The notes: a model not told the origin generated them from the letters alone. A stretch of 64,000 nt of DNA from an uncultured Alphaproteobacteria bacterium (GCA_945957365.1 CAMFKI010000014.1:21318-85317); one strand, 5' to 3'. Shown: positions 1 through 8,954, numbered from the stretch's first letter. Numbers and translations: made by a program.

Positions 1-2
1 AG

Positions 3-656
3 TTCCGCGACCGCCGGCCGGGCGTCCCGGTGCTGTATTTCACGCATGACAACTACCTCAAGGACTTCCTCGGCCACGACCGCAAGGCGGAGGTCTATGG
101 CGCGCTCCCCACGGTTCTGCTGGTGCGCGACCCGCGCGATACCGCCGTGTCGCAGTTCTTCCAGTGGAAGCACCGCATGGTGGCGCGCAAGAAGGTGATC
201 AACGATTATCCGCTGGCGGATGATACCAGCCTGCACGACTTCATCACCGGCGGGCAAGCGGGCCTGCCGAAAATCATCGCCTTCATGAATGACTGGGCCG
301 AAGCCGCACAGAAGATGCAGAAATTCCTCGTCGTCCGCTACGAGGACCTGCGCGCCGACACGAGGACCGAGCTGCGCCGCGTCCTCGAATTCTTCGGCCA
401 GCATCCCACCGATGCCGAACTCGACGATGCCGTCACGTTCGCCTCGATCGACAACATGCGGCGCATGGAAATCGAGAATGCGGCCAAGGCCGGCGCCCAG
501 CGCAGCATGCGCCCCGGCAACGCCGATGACCCGTCGAGCTTCAAGGTCAGGCGCGGCAAGGTCGGCGGCTGGACCGACTACGTGACGGAAGAGCAGGCCG
601 AGGCGATCGACCTCCTCGTCGCCGCTACGCTGTCTCCGGTTTACGGCTACAAGTAG
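3..656 (+). CDS. Sulfotransferase domain protein (5' end outside window)
   Basis: The reading frame is already open at base 3, so the true start lies upstream of the window. The visible part contains LLVRDPRDTAVSQFF, the strand-loop-helix that binds the 3'-phosphate of PAPS in Sulfotransfer_1 proteins. Further on, RYEDLRAD and a C-terminal stretch with KVRRGKVGGW match the usual KxRKGxxGDW-like end of cytosolic sulfotransferases. The N-terminal 5'-phosphosulfate loop would be in the missing part. The family transfers sulfate from PAPS to a hydroxyl or amine. The neighbours (glycosyltransferases, a CMP-sugar cassette and three more sulfotransferases) suggest a sugar or surface glycan as acceptor, but this is inference. 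It ends 3 bases before a convergent gene. Confidence 0.85.
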   Translation, partial: FRDRRPGVPVLYFTHDNYLKDFLGHDRKAEVYGALPTVLLVRDPRDTAVSQFFQWKHRMVARKKVINDYPLADDTSLHDFITGGQAGLPKIIAFMNDWAEAAQKMQKFLVVRYEDLRADTRTELRRVLEFFGQHPTDAELDDAVTFASIDNMRRMEIENAAKAGAQRSMRPGNADDPSSFKVRRGKVGGWTDYVTEEQAEAIDLLVAATLSPVYGYK

Positions 657-659
657 ACA

Positions 660-1574
660 TCAGGCCGCGAACAGCGGCTTTTCATCGAGCGTCGGGGTGC
701 GGCGCACCAGGTCGAGCGCGTCGTGGCGCACGTGGTTGTGCTTCATCTCGTGGCGGATCATCGCTTCCGTCACCAGCCCCTTGTCGAAGCACTCGCGCAG
801 CAGGCCGAAGAACAGCCGCTCCTGGCGCGGATCGGGGTGGGTCTTGTAGGTGCCCATCATGCCATATTCGCCGAACAGGCTGCGCCGCACCCGGTGATAG
901 ATGTTCTTCGGCGTCAGTGCGTTCTTCGATTCGGGTGCGCGGAAGTCCACCGGCAGGCCCGACTTCCATGGCTGCGTCTGGCGCTTGGTGTTGTGGATCA
1001 TGCGCGTCTCGGGCGTCAGCGTGTCGAAGTCGTTCCACACGGCTTCCAGTTCGCCGATCGAATCCTGCGGCTCCAGCAGCAGCGAGATCCACTTCATGTA
1101 GTCGCGCTTGAATTCGAACATCTCCTCGAAATTCCGGCGCACGTTCCAGCTGGTGAGCTTGGGGTTGTCGAGCAGCATCACGCTCGAGGCCCAGACGCTT
1201 TCCTTGGTGCCGCGGCGGTGGCGCGCCATCAGCGCCTTGCCCTGCATTTCGCGCGACATGAGCTCGTTGACATTGGAGATGCAGAACACGTCCGGATCGA
1301 CGACCAGCGCGCGGCCCTGGTAGTTCATCAGTTCCGGCGGCGCGAAGCGCAGCACGGTGAAAGACTGCAGGTCCTCGTTCAGCCACTGCCGCTTCAGTCC
1401 GTCGCGCAGGTAGAGCCGGCCTTCGAAGTCCTTCATCCAGTCATACTTCGCCGTCTCGATCAGCTTCACCTCGAAGGCCGAGGGGTCGGCCGCGAAGCGC
1501 TCGAAGGAGTATTTGGAGACGATCGCGCCGACGATCTGCTTCTCGTTGGTATGGACGAAGATGGTGGGCTTCAT
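660..1574 (-). CDS. Hypothetical protein, possible GT-A (GT8-like) glycosyltransferase
   Basis: This is a 304-residue soluble protein with no signal peptide. I chose the ATG at 1574 because a GGAAGG ribosome site lies just upstream; an in-frame GTG 18 bases earlier is the alternative. The stretch GRALVVDPDVFCISNVNEL (residues 88-106) resembles the 'vlYLDaDvlv..dl.eL' block of GT8-type sugar transferases, with DPD (93-95) in the place of the metal-binding DxD. The N-terminal MKPTIFVHTN is also typical of such a fold. The rest is not recognised. It lies among sugar-processing genes, convergent with a sulfotransferase and codirectional with an ELM1-like gene. A glycosyltransferase role is plausible but unproven. 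Confidence 0.6.
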   Translation of the reverse strand: MKPTIFVHTNEKQIVGAIVSKYSFERFAADPSAFEVKLIETAKYDWMKDFEGRLYLRDGLKRQWLNEDLQSFTVLRFAPPELMNYQGRALVVDPDVFCISNVNELMSREMQGKALMARHRRGTKESVWASSVMLLDNPKLTSWNVRRNFEEMFEFKRDYMKWISLLLEPQDSIGELEAVWNDFDTLTPETRMIHNTKRQTQPWKSGLPVDFRAPESKNALTPKNIYHRVRRSLFGEYGMMGTYKTHPDPRQERLFFGLLRECFDKGLVTEAMIRHEMKHNHVRHDALDLVRRTPTLDEKPLFAA

Positions 1575-1628
1575 GGGGCTAGGTCCTTCCACGGTTCAGG
1601 AGGCGCATAGCAAGATTGGCCCCGCCGC

Positions 1629-2651
1629 TCAACGTGTGACCCCGGCAAGTTGCCGCAGCCTCTGTCCGACGAGCGCCGCGTCGTCCGGCAGCGGGGAGGC
1701 CGGAATGGCGGGCTCCATGCCCACCGGCACCGCGTGGCCGCCGCGATAAAGGAGCGCAATGGCCGCCCCCAGGTCGCGCGGCCGAGCGAGATCCGTGGCG
1801 CGCTGCCACAGCCCGGCGAGGCCGCGGGGCGGCGGTGGCTCGGCAATGGTCAGCGGCTTGCCCAGCCGCGCCACCTCGATCAGCATGGACAGGCTGTCCG
1901 CCGTCACGGTGAAGCTGTCACCCAGGGCGAGCAGCCCGGCATAGGGATTGTCGGTTCCGGGGGTGCCCCAGGCGTAAAGCCGGTCTTGCCTCCGCAATCC
2001 GGACCTGAGGGCCACCACCACTGCCGGCGGCGTGCGCCGTGACGTCGCCGCATAGATCGTGCCGCGCGCAGCGTAGCCCCTGGTCATCTGCTTCAGCACC
2101 CCTGTGACGAAGCCCGGCTCCAGCTTGCGCTGCCCCATGTCGCCACCCACCAGCAGCACGTTGAGCGGCCGTGCCAGGGCGGAAAATTCAGCTTCGAACT
2201 GACGGCGCGCCACGTCCAGCCGCGTGGCGTCGAGGCCGATCAGCGGCATGGCCACGGGCAGCACGTTGGGCCGGGCGCGGTTGCGGTAATAGGGCGGCAG
2301 CACCACGAGGTCGAAGTCGTTCCACCGGCCCTTCGGCGCATTGAGCAGGGCCACCCGCGTCCTGCCCCCCGATTGCTGCCTGATCCACAGCGCCACGCAG
2401 GACAGCTGCCGGCCGATGGCCAGCACCACCGCGGGCCACGGCGCCTGCAGGGGGTCGGACGCCGCGAGGTCAACCTGGTCGAGGCTGGGTGCGATCGCAG
2501 GCTTCGCGGTCTCCTGGCCGGCGCGCAGCACCATCCGGCGCTCCACGGTCTCGAGGCCCGACGCCGCGGCGGCGCGCAGCACCTGGGCGTTGTCGCCCGC
2601 CTTCGGCCCGGTCAGCACCCACAGTTGCGGCAGAATCCCCTCCCTCGCCAC
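1629..2651 (-). CDS. ELM1/GtrOC1-family putative glycosyltransferase
   Basis: A 340-residue protein that starts at GTG 2651, because no ATG precedes the conserved N-terminus. The opening WVLTGPKAGDNAQ is the hallmark of the ELM1 (mitochondrial fission ELM1-like, DUF1022) family, which is thought to be related to glycosyltransferases and is common in alphaproteobacteria. Further family features are LVGGDMG (about 182) and the donor-site-like stretch GDSFTVTADSLSMLIEV. In bacteria these genes often sit in lipopolysaccharide or capsule regions, which fits here. The substrate is unknown. It is divergent from the surface-carbohydrate gene at 2727, with about 75 bases between them. Confidence 0.8.
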   Translation of the reverse strand: MAREGILPQLWVLTGPKAGDNAQVLRAAAASGLETVERRMVLRAGQETAKPAIAPSLDQVDLAASDPLQAPWPAVVLAIGRQLSCVALWIRQQSGGRTRVALLNAPKGRWNDFDLVVLPPYYRNRARPNVLPVAMPLIGLDATRLDVARRQFEAEFSALARPLNVLLVGGDMGQRKLEPGFVTGVLKQMTRGYAARGTIYAATSRRTPPAVVVALRSGLRRQDRLYAWGTPGTDNPYAGLLALGDSFTVTADSLSMLIEVARLGKPLTIAEPPPPRGLAGLWQRATDLARPRDLGAAIALLYRGGHAVPVGMEPAIPASPLPDDAALVGQRLRQLAGVTR

Positions 2652-2726
2652 GCCCGTGCTGGATTAAACCATATTCGCGCTCCATGCGAGGCATGGCGGC
2701 GCAATGGTTGATTGGGCGGGGTCTCT

Positions 2727-4157
2727 ATGTCATCCCACTCCCATTCGAGCGGAGCAGGCCCGGTGCAGGAAAAGGTCAGGCAGACGGCAGACAGGTCAAA
2801 GACACTGGTGATTCCGGTTGAAACCATCAACCGTGAACTCGATGCCAAGTTGCACCTCTCGCTGCGCGCCGTGCAGCGCGGCTGGAACGTCATTCTCGGC
2901 GGCCGCGCCAACATCAACCATTTCATCCCGCAACTGCCGCCCTCGCTCTACATCTCCAAGGGCGTGCGCGTCGGCAACAGGCACATCCTCCGCTTCATGG
3001 AAGGCTTCGGCCACGTGCCCGTGGCGCTGGACGAAGAGTCGCTCATCCGCCAGTCGGACGAGGCCCTGCTGATGATGCTGGACGAGGAGACCTTCAACCG
3101 CCCGCGCCTGCTCTTCGCCTGGGGCCAGAGCAATGCCGAGGTCTGGAAGCGCTTCAAGGGCTATCGCGGCACCCCCATCCTCGAGATCGGCAACCCGCGC
3201 ATGGACCTGCTCCGGCCCGAGCTCGCCGACTATTTCCGCAGCGAAGTGCAGTCGATCCGGGACCGTTTCGGCGACTTCGTGCTGGTCTCGACCAATTTCA
3301 GCATGGTCAATCACTTCATCGCCGATCACGTGCGCTTCGCCACGGCGGGCGACGCCGATGCGGAGCGGGCGGATTCCCTGCGTGATGGCCTCATTGCCCA
3401 CAAGCGGCTGATTTTCGATGCCTTCATCGCCGCCATTCCGGAGATCGCGCGCGCCGTGGCGCCAATGACACTGGTCATCCGCCCGCACCCTTCCGAGAAT
3501 CCCCAGAGCTGGGAAGCCGCCGCGGCGGGCCTCCCCAACGTCACGGTCATCCACGAAGGTCCCATCGGCCCCTGGCTCATGGCGGCGCGGGCGCTGATCC
3601 AGAATGGCTGCACGAGTGCGGTCGAGGCGGGTGTGGTGGGCACCCCGGCGCTGGCCTTCCGCCCGCATGTGTCCGAGCAGTTCGAGGTCGAACTCTCCAA
3701 CCGCGTCAGCCGCGACTGCCGTTCGCTCCCCGAGCTCGTCGCGGCCCTGAAATCGCTGCCGCCCAAGGGCCCCCTGCCGGACCAGCAGCTGGCCTATCTC
3801 CGCACCCACATCGCCTCGGTCGACGGCGACTTCAGCAGCGACCGCCTGCTCGATGCGCTGGATGCCCATGCCGGCCGCCTCGCCGCTCCGCCGCCGCGCG
3901 GGCCGATCGCCATGGCCGTGACCCGCCTCGCGCACTTCCGCCGCTATGCGCTGCGCGACACCCTCAAGGGCCTGCGCAAGATGGGCTCGGCCAAGTCCTA
4001 TCGTGCCCACAAGTTTCCGGGCCTCGCGGAAGAGGCGGTTACCAGCCGCGTCGGGCGGCTGCGCCAGGTCCGGCCGGAACTGCCAACCGTCACCGTCACC
4101 CGGCTTGCCGAAAGCATCTATGCGATTTCCGCCGGGGCGTCCGGGCGGGGGGAGTAG
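2727..4157 (+). CDS. Surface carbohydrate biosynthesis protein
   Basis: A 476-residue protein. Start ATG 2727 was preferred over an in-frame TTG at 2712. It has the N-terminal signature of the 'surface carbohydrate biosynthesis' family: VIPVETINRELDAKLHLSL, then GWNVILGGRANIN and a YISKGV motif. A later block, LVIRPHPSENPQSW with IQNGCTSAVEAG, resembles the nucleotide-binding half of GT-B/CDP-glycerol-type transferases (HPxE and NGCTSxxE). Members occur in capsule or O-antigen loci, and their exact reaction is not established. It starts an apparent rightward run of sugar genes (to 8170). A role in assembling or transferring the acidic sugar made by that run is inferred. Confidence 0.75.
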   Translation: MSSHSHSSGAGPVQEKVRQTADRSKTLVIPVETINRELDAKLHLSLRAVQRGWNVILGGRANINHFIPQLPPSLYISKGVRVGNRHILRFMEGFGHVPVALDEESLIRQSDEALLMMLDEETFNRPRLLFAWGQSNAEVWKRFKGYRGTPILEIGNPRMDLLRPELADYFRSEVQSIRDRFGDFVLVSTNFSMVNHFIADHVRFATAGDADAERADSLRDGLIAHKRLIFDAFIAAIPEIARAVAPMTLVIRPHPSENPQSWEAAAAGLPNVTVIHEGPIGPWLMAARALIQNGCTSAVEAGVVGTPALAFRPHVSEQFEVELSNRVSRDCRSLPELVAALKSLPPKGPLPDQQLAYLRTHIASVDGDFSSDRLLDALDAHAGRLAAPPPRGPIAMAVTRLAHFRRYALRDTLKGLRKMGSAKSYRAHKFPGLAEEAVTSRVGRLRQVRPELPTVTVTRLAESIYAISAGASGRGE

Positions 4158-4234
4158 CAAAAGCCGCCCCGGCGTGGCAAAGAGGCGCCGGCAGCGCTGC
4201 GGAATGAAGCGTGAACGATTTCAGGGATCCTTTG

Positions 4235-5326
4235 ATGCACTCCATTCGAATTCTCGGCGCCGGCTCGATCGGCAATCACCTTGCCAATGCGGCGCGCTCC
4301 TTCGGCTGGCGTGTGACCCTCACCGACATCGATCCGGCCGCGCTCGAGCGCACCCGGACCTCGATCTATCCCCAGCGCTACGGCCATTGGGACGAGGAGA
4401 TCGTGCTGAAGGATTCCCGCGCCGCCATGGGCGAGCCGGCCGACGTCGTCTTCATCGGCACGCCGCCCGACAGCCACATCGCACTCGCCAATGCCGTGCT
4501 CGACCATGTGACGCCCAGGGTGCTGCTGCTCGAAAAGCCGCTGGCCGGGCCGGACCTCGCGGGCTGTGCGGAACTCCTCGCAAGGGTGAAGGCCAAGGGC
4601 ATCTTCGGTGCCGTGGGCTACAACCACACGCTGGGCAAGAACACCGTGCTGGCCGACAGCCTGCTCAAGGCCGGCGAGATCGGCCAGGTTTCCACCATCT
4701 CGGCCCGCACGCGCGAGCACTGGGGCGGCATCTTCAAGGCGCATCCCTGGCTTTCGGGCCCGTCCGATTCCTATCTCGGCTTTGCTTCGCGCGGCGGCGG
4801 CGCCACGGGCGAGCATTCGCACGGCATCAACATGTGGCAGCACTTCGCCAACCTGATCGGCGCCGGCCGCGTCAGCGAGGTGACGGCGGTGCTCGACATG
4901 GTGAAGGACGGCGGCTGCGACTATGACCGCCTCAGCTATGCCGTGCTCAAGACCGAGAACGGCCTCGTCGGCGACGTCATCCAGGACGTGGTGACGGAGC
5001 CCGCCGACAAGTCCTGCCGCATCCAGGGCCAGAAGGGCTATGTCGAGTGGCGCGTCAATCACAGCCCCGGCAATGATGCCGTGGCGCTGGGTCTCGGTGG
5101 CCCCGCCAAGGAAACCCTGATCGCCAAGACCCGTGCCGACGACTTCAAGGCCGAGATCGCCCATCTCCAGGACGTGATGGCCGGCAAGGTCCAGCATTCG
5201 CCGATCGCGCTCGAGCGCGGTCTCGACACCATGATGGTGATCGCCGCCATCTTCAAATCCCACCACAGTGGCCGCCGCGTCCAGATCGACTGGAGCAAGG
5301 GCTACGTGACCGACGCCATTCGCTAG
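4235..5326 (+). CDS. Gfo/Idh/MocA family NAD(P)-dependent sugar oxidoreductase
   Basis: A 363-residue protein. ATG 4235 was chosen because CAGGGA lies 8-12 bases upstream; a GTG at 4211 is also in frame. The Rossmann motif GAGSIG sits at residues 8-13. FIGTPPDSH (about 73-81) and EKP (100-102) are the standard nucleotide-binding and catalytic-lysine blocks of the Gfo/Idh/MocA family. HSHGINMW further on fits the substrate domain. Such enzymes oxidise or reduce sugar hydroxyls, often on NDP-sugars in surface-glycan pathways. It lies 10 bases before the NeuB-like gene, so it probably acts on a precursor of the same acidic sugar. Its substrate cannot be read from the sequence. Confidence 0.85.
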   Translation: MHSIRILGAGSIGNHLANAARSFGWRVTLTDIDPAALERTRTSIYPQRYGHWDEEIVLKDSRAAMGEPADVVFIGTPPDSHIALANAVLDHVTPRVLLLEKPLAGPDLAGCAELLARVKAKGIFGAVGYNHTLGKNTVLADSLLKAGEIGQVSTISARTREHWGGIFKAHPWLSGPSDSYLGFASRGGGATGEHSHGINMWQHFANLIGAGRVSEVTAVLDMVKDGGCDYDRLSYAVLKTENGLVGDVIQDVVTEPADKSCRIQGQKGYVEWRVNHSPGNDAVALGLGGPAKETLIAKTRADDFKAEIAHLQDVMAGKVQHSPIALERGLDTMMVIAAIFKSHHSGRRVQIDWSKGYVTDAIR

Positions 5327-5336
5327 CGGAGCCTCC

Positions 5337-6869
5337 ATGCGCAAGCCTTTTTCCTTCGAGAACCTCTTCGTCTACGACCTCGCCAACAACCACCAGGGCG
5401 ATGTCGAGCATGCCCGCAACATCGTCTCCGCCGTGGGCAAGGTGAACCGCGAGGGCAAGATCAATGGCGCCCTCAAGTTCCAGTTCCGCCAGCTCGACAG
5501 CTTCATCCACCCGGACTTCCAGGGCCGCGCCGACCACAAATACGTGAAGCGCTTCTCCGAGACGCGCCTCGAGATGACGGATTTCGCGAAGCTCGCCGAG
5601 CATGTGCGCGCCGAGGGCCTGCACACCATGTGCACGCCCTTCGACGAGGAATCGGTCGACATCATTTGCGACATGGGCCTCGACATCATCAAGATCGCCA
5701 GCTGTTCCGCCGATGACTGGCCGCTGCTCGAGAAGGTGGCGCGCGTCAACAAGCCGGTCGTTGTCTCGACGGCGGGGCTCCGCACCGACCAGATCGATGC
5801 GCTGGTCAGCTTCTTCGAGATGAACCGCACCGAATTCGGCCTCATGCACTGCGTGGCGCTCTATCCCACGCCGGACGACAAGCTGCAGCTCAACCGCATC
5901 GCCGAGATGCGCGAGCGCTATCGCGGCATCCCCATCGGCTGGTCGACGCACGAGGACCAGGACAACACCTCCGCCGTCCAGATCGCCTATGCGCTGGGGG
6001 CGCGCATGTTCGAGCGCCATGTCGGCCTCAACACCGAGAAGCACAAGCTCAACAGCTATTCCTCGACTCCTGCCCAGCTCGAGAAATGGATCGCCGCCTT
6101 CCATGCCGGCCGCGCCATGCTGGGCAACGAAGAGCGCCCGCCGATCTCGATCGAGGAGCGCCAGACGCTGCATGACCTGAAGCGCGGCGCCTATGTGAAG
6201 CGCGACGTGAAGAAGGGCGAGGTGCTGGCGCGTGCCGACGTGTTCTTCGCCATGCCGCTGCAGGAGGGCCAGCTCACCTCCGGCCACTGGCGCGAGGGCC
6301 TCGTCGCCGACCAGGACTATGCCGCCAGGGCGCCGCTGTCCTCCTCGATCGGCGGCGAGGGCCAGAGCGACGAGCAGCTGGTCTACCAGATCATGCTGCA
6401 GGTCCGCGGCATGCTGGCCAAGGCCAACGTCCACATCAACTCCGATGCCGCGATCGAGATCTCGCATCACTACGGATTGAAGCGCTTCCGCGAATATGGC
6501 GCGGTGATCATCACCTGCATCAACCGCACCTATGCCAAGAAGCTGGTCATCCAGCTGCCGCGCCAGAAGCACCCCTACCACTTCCACAAGCAGAAGGAAG
6601 AAACCTTCCAGCTGCTCGATGGCGATCTCGAGATCACCAAGGAAGGTGCGCGCACCCATCTCGTGCCGGGCGACACCTTCCTCGTCGAGCCCAACCAGTG
6701 GCACAAGTTCGCGACCCTCGACGGCTGCATCTTCGAGGAAGTGTCGACCACGCACTTCAACAATGATTCCTTCTACGAGGATCCCAACATCGCCCGCATG
6801 TCGCGCGATGATCGCAAGACCAAGGTCGACAACTGGCTCGGCTATTTCCGTGACAAGCACACGCTTTGA
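5337..6869 (+). CDS. NeuB-family synthase with SAF domain and C-terminal cupin
   Basis: A 510-residue protein. Residues about 1-270 match the N-acetylneuraminate synthase (NeuB) TIM barrel: YDLANNHQGD, KFQFRQL, CTPFDEESVD, IKIASC, VVVSTAG, HCVALYPTP. This fold condenses phosphoenolpyruvate with a hexose or hexosamine to give a nonulosonic acid. A SAF-like region follows (KRDVKKGEVLARADVFF, about 287-303). The last ~100 residues form a cupin with HFHKQKEETF (H415, H417 and E421 as likely metal ligands) and PGDTFLVEPNQWHKF, which resembles D-lyxose isomerase-type cupins. Ordinary NeuB proteins are about 350 residues and lack this cupin, so a second activity, perhaps sugar isomerisation, is possible. 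The 3' end overlaps the phosphatase gene by 20 bases. Confidence 0.88.
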   Translation: MRKPFSFENLFVYDLANNHQGDVEHARNIVSAVGKVNREGKINGALKFQFRQLDSFIHPDFQGRADHKYVKRFSETRLEMTDFAKLAEHVRAEGLHTMCTPFDEESVDIICDMGLDIIKIASCSADDWPLLEKVARVNKPVVVSTAGLRTDQIDALVSFFEMNRTEFGLMHCVALYPTPDDKLQLNRIAEMRERYRGIPIGWSTHEDQDNTSAVQIAYALGARMFERHVGLNTEKHKLNSYSSTPAQLEKWIAAFHAGRAMLGNEERPPISIEERQTLHDLKRGAYVKRDVKKGEVLARADVFFAMPLQEGQLTSGHWREGLVADQDYAARAPLSSSIGGEGQSDEQLVYQIMLQVRGMLAKANVHINSDAAIEISHHYGLKRFREYGAVIITCINRTYAKKLVIQLPRQKHPYHFHKQKEETFQLLDGDLEITKEGARTHLVPGDTFLVEPNQWHKFATLDGCIFEEVSTTHFNNDSFYEDPNIARMSRDDRKTKVDNWLGYFRDKHTL

Positions 6870-7458
6870 CGCGGTGATCTTCGACTTCGACGGAACGCTC
6901 GTCGCCTCGGCCCCGGCCAAGCGGCAGGCATTCTTCGACATCTTCCCCGCCGCCGCAGCGCCCGCCGTTGCGGCGGTGCTGGCGGAGGACCCCGACGGCA
7001 GCCGCCACCGCGTCATCCCGCGCATGATCGAGGGCGCGCGGGCGCTGGGCATCGCCCTTCCCGCGCATGACTATGTCAACCGCTACGGCGAGGTCTCCGA
7101 ACAGGCAGTGGCCGCCGCACCCGAGCTTCCCGGCGCCACCGCACTGCTCCGGCGTCTCGCGCCGGTAATCGAGCTCCACGTCTGCTCCAACACGCCGGAG
7201 GACACCGTCCGCCGCCACGTCGCGGCGCGCGGCTGGAACAGCTGTTTCACGAGCGTCGACGGCTATCCGACGGCGAAGCGCGACAAGATCGCCGCCGTCA
7301 TTGCCGCGCGCAGTCTCGACCCATCACGCGTCGCCATGGTGGGTGACGGCATTTCCGATGAAGAGGCCGCCGCCGCCAATGCCTGCGCCTTCTTCGCCAT
7401 CCGCGCGCCGGAAGATCTCCTGCGCGCCGGAGAGTCACTGGAGGAACAGCATGTTTGA
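6850..7458 (+). CDS. HAD-superfamily sugar phosphatase
   Basis: A 202-residue protein starting at GTG 6850 inside the end of the NeuB-like gene. A longer in-frame extension upstream is out-of-frame NeuB code and was discarded. Motif I is DFDGTL (about residues 10-15, with the aspartate nucleophile). Motif II is the serine/threonine in VCSNTPED, the motif III lysine lies in GYPTAKRDKI, and motif IV is MVGDGISDEEAA. This is a complete HAD phosphatase of the phosphoglycolate phosphatase-like branch. In nonulosonate pathways a phosphatase removes the 9-phosphate (or 8-phosphate for Kdo) after the NeuB step. The overlaps with both neighbours support that role, which remains inferred. Confidence 0.85.
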   Translation: MTSTRFDAVIFDFDGTLVASAPAKRQAFFDIFPAAAAPAVAAVLAEDPDGSRHRVIPRMIEGARALGIALPAHDYVNRYGEVSEQAVAAAPELPGATALLRRLAPVIELHVCSNTPEDTVRRHVAARGWNSCFTSVDGYPTAKRDKIAAVIAARSLDPSRVAMVGDGISDEEAAAANACAFFAIRAPEDLLRAGESLEEQHV

Positions 7459-8170
7459 AGGCCGCCGCGTGCTCGTCGTGGTGCCCGCCCGGGGCGGGTC
7501 CAAGGGCGTGAAGCTCAAGAACCTGCGCGAGGTCGGCGGCGTGCCGCTCGTCGCCCGCGCCGGCCACGTGGCGAGCGCGCTGCCCTGGGTCGACCGCGCC
7601 ATCGTCTCGACCGACCATGAGGGCATCGCCAGGGTCGCCGGGGAATCAGGCCTCGCCGTTCCCTTCCTGCGCCCGGAAGACATCTCCGGCGCCATCATCA
7701 GCGACTGGCAGGTCCTGATCCATGCCCTGACCGAGATGGAGCGCATCGACGGCGTCACCTACGACGTCGTCGTCATGCTGCAGCCCACCTCGCCCGGCCG
7801 CACGCCGGAACATGTGACCGCGACGATGGCGCATCTCGTCAACGGCGGCTTCGACGCGGTGTGGACGCTGAGCGAGACCGATTCCAAGGCCCATCCGCTG
7901 AAGCAGCTCAACGTCTCCGACGCGGGCGCGCTGTCCTATTATGATCCGGCGGGTGCCAAGATCATCGCCCGCCAGCAGCTCACCCCCGTCTATCACCGCA
8001 ACGGCATCGCTTATGCCATCACGCGGCAGTGCCTGGTCGATCAGAAGTCGATCATGGGTGCGAAGCCCGGCGCCATCGTGGTCGAAGGCAACCTCCCCAA
8101 CATCGACACCGAGCTCGATCTCGACTGGGCCAACTTCCTCATCGCCCGCGAGGGGATCGGCCGCAGCTAG
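7451..8170 (+). CDS. NeuA-like acylneuraminate/CMP-sugar cytidylyltransferase
   Basis: A 239-residue protein whose ATG overlaps the end of the phosphatase gene by 8 bases. PARGGSKGVKLKNL (about residues 12-25) is the CTP-binding signature of CMP-sialic-acid/CMP-Kdo synthetases. VSTDHEGIARVA and LQPTSPGRTPEHV are the other conserved blocks of the NeuA/NeuA-like family. The enzyme activates a 2-keto-3-deoxy sugar acid with CTP so that a glycosyltransferase can use it. With the NeuB-like, HAD and oxidoreductase genes it forms a four-gene cassette for a CMP-nonulosonate. Which sugar acid is made (sialic, legionaminic, Kdn or another) cannot be told. Its stop codon overlaps the stop of the convergent gene. 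Confidence 0.9.
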   Translation: MFEGRRVLVVVPARGGSKGVKLKNLREVGGVPLVARAGHVASALPWVDRAIVSTDHEGIARVAGESGLAVPFLRPEDISGAIISDWQVLIHALTEMERIDGVTYDVVVMLQPTSPGRTPEHVTATMAHLVNGGFDAVWTLSETDSKAHPLKQLNVSDAGALSYYDPAGAKIIARQQLTPVYHRNGIAYAITRQCLVDQKSIMGAKPGAIVVEGNLPNIDTELDLDWANFLIAREGIGRS

Positions 8171-8892
8171 CGCCAGGCGCTGAGGTAATCGCCCAGCAGC
8201 GCGATGGGGCCTGCCGGCGCAATGCCGCCCTCGGGCAGGTAGCGCGCCAGCAGGGCGAGCTCGTCGGGCGTCAGCATCCGCTTCAGATGCCGCCATACGC
8301 GCTGCTTCTCGGCCTCGCTCAGCTTCTGCTGGTGGAAGCGGAAATCGGTGGGCCGCTCGCGTGTCATCGCGCCGCCGCCATGCGCCTGGCGCACCGAGTA
8401 GCTGCCGCGGCTCAACGCGCCGAGGTTCGCCCATTCGGCGGCCAGCTGCTCCACGCCCGGCACGGACCGGCCGGCCAGCGGCGCGACCCCGAGGAAGTCG
8501 ATCGTCTGCAGCATCGCCGCGGGCGAGGCCGTCATCTCCTCGTAATAGGCGGCAAGCTTGTGCTCGGCCCGGCAGTTCACGAAATAGCGGATGTTCTCGA
8601 TGAAGCCGCGGAATTCGCGATAGCTGCCGCTGGCGGCGCGCACGAAGGTCTCCAGCGGGTCGCGCAGCAGGATCAGCACCTTGTCATCGGGCTGCGTCAC
8701 CGCGAGAAGCGGCGTGCCCTTGTCGGGTCGCGCCCCCTTGCGGGCGTTGTGCGTGCGACGGAATACCGGTTCGAGACCGCTGTCGGCGGCGACCAGCACG
8801 TCCTTGCCCGGCGTCTTCACCCCGAGATAGTGCTCCAAGCAGAAGCGCAGCCAGTTCAGCCCGCTCCGCGGTGCGGATACGACGAAAATCAT
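8167..8892 (-). CDS. Sulfotransferase-like protein
   Basis: A 241-residue protein. ATG 8892 is used because MIFVVSAPRSGLNWL begins directly with the family core; a TTG at 8940 would add 16 residues. SAPRSG (residues 6-11) takes the place of the 5'-phosphosulfate-binding loop, and LILLRDPLETFVRA is the 3'-phosphate-binding block. The C-terminal half is poorly conserved. It is therefore a PAPS-dependent sulfotransferase candidate or a close relative. The gene is followed on the same strand side by another sulfotransferase and an ABC exporter. The terminal CTAG at 8167-8170 contains the stop codons of both this gene and the convergent cytidylyltransferase. Confidence 0.7.
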   Translation of the reverse strand: MIFVVSAPRSGLNWLRFCLEHYLGVKTPGKDVLVAADSGLEPVFRRTHNARKGARPDKGTPLLAVTQPDDKVLILLRDPLETFVRAASGSYREFRGFIENIRYFVNCRAEHKLAAYYEEMTASPAAMLQTIDFLGVAPLAGRSVPGVEQLAAEWANLGALSRGSYSVRQAHGGGAMTRERPTDFRFHQQKLSEAEKQRVWRHLKRMLTPDELALLARYLPEGGIAPAGPIALLGDYLSAWR

Positions 8893-8954
8893 GGACCCCA
8901 ACTCCCCGGAATCTTTTAGCAAGTTTTCCGCGGGATCCAAGCCACCCGGCGCAA

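Noticed and set aside
6532..6849. Upstream extension of the HAD phosphatase
   Set aside because: The extra residues are Ser/Arg/Thr-rich out-of-frame NeuB code; GTG 6850 fits the HAD fold.
5253..7052. A 599-codon open frame antisense to the NeuB-like gene
   Set aside because: Mirror frame with no domain; the plus strand carries clear NeuB and cupin motifs.
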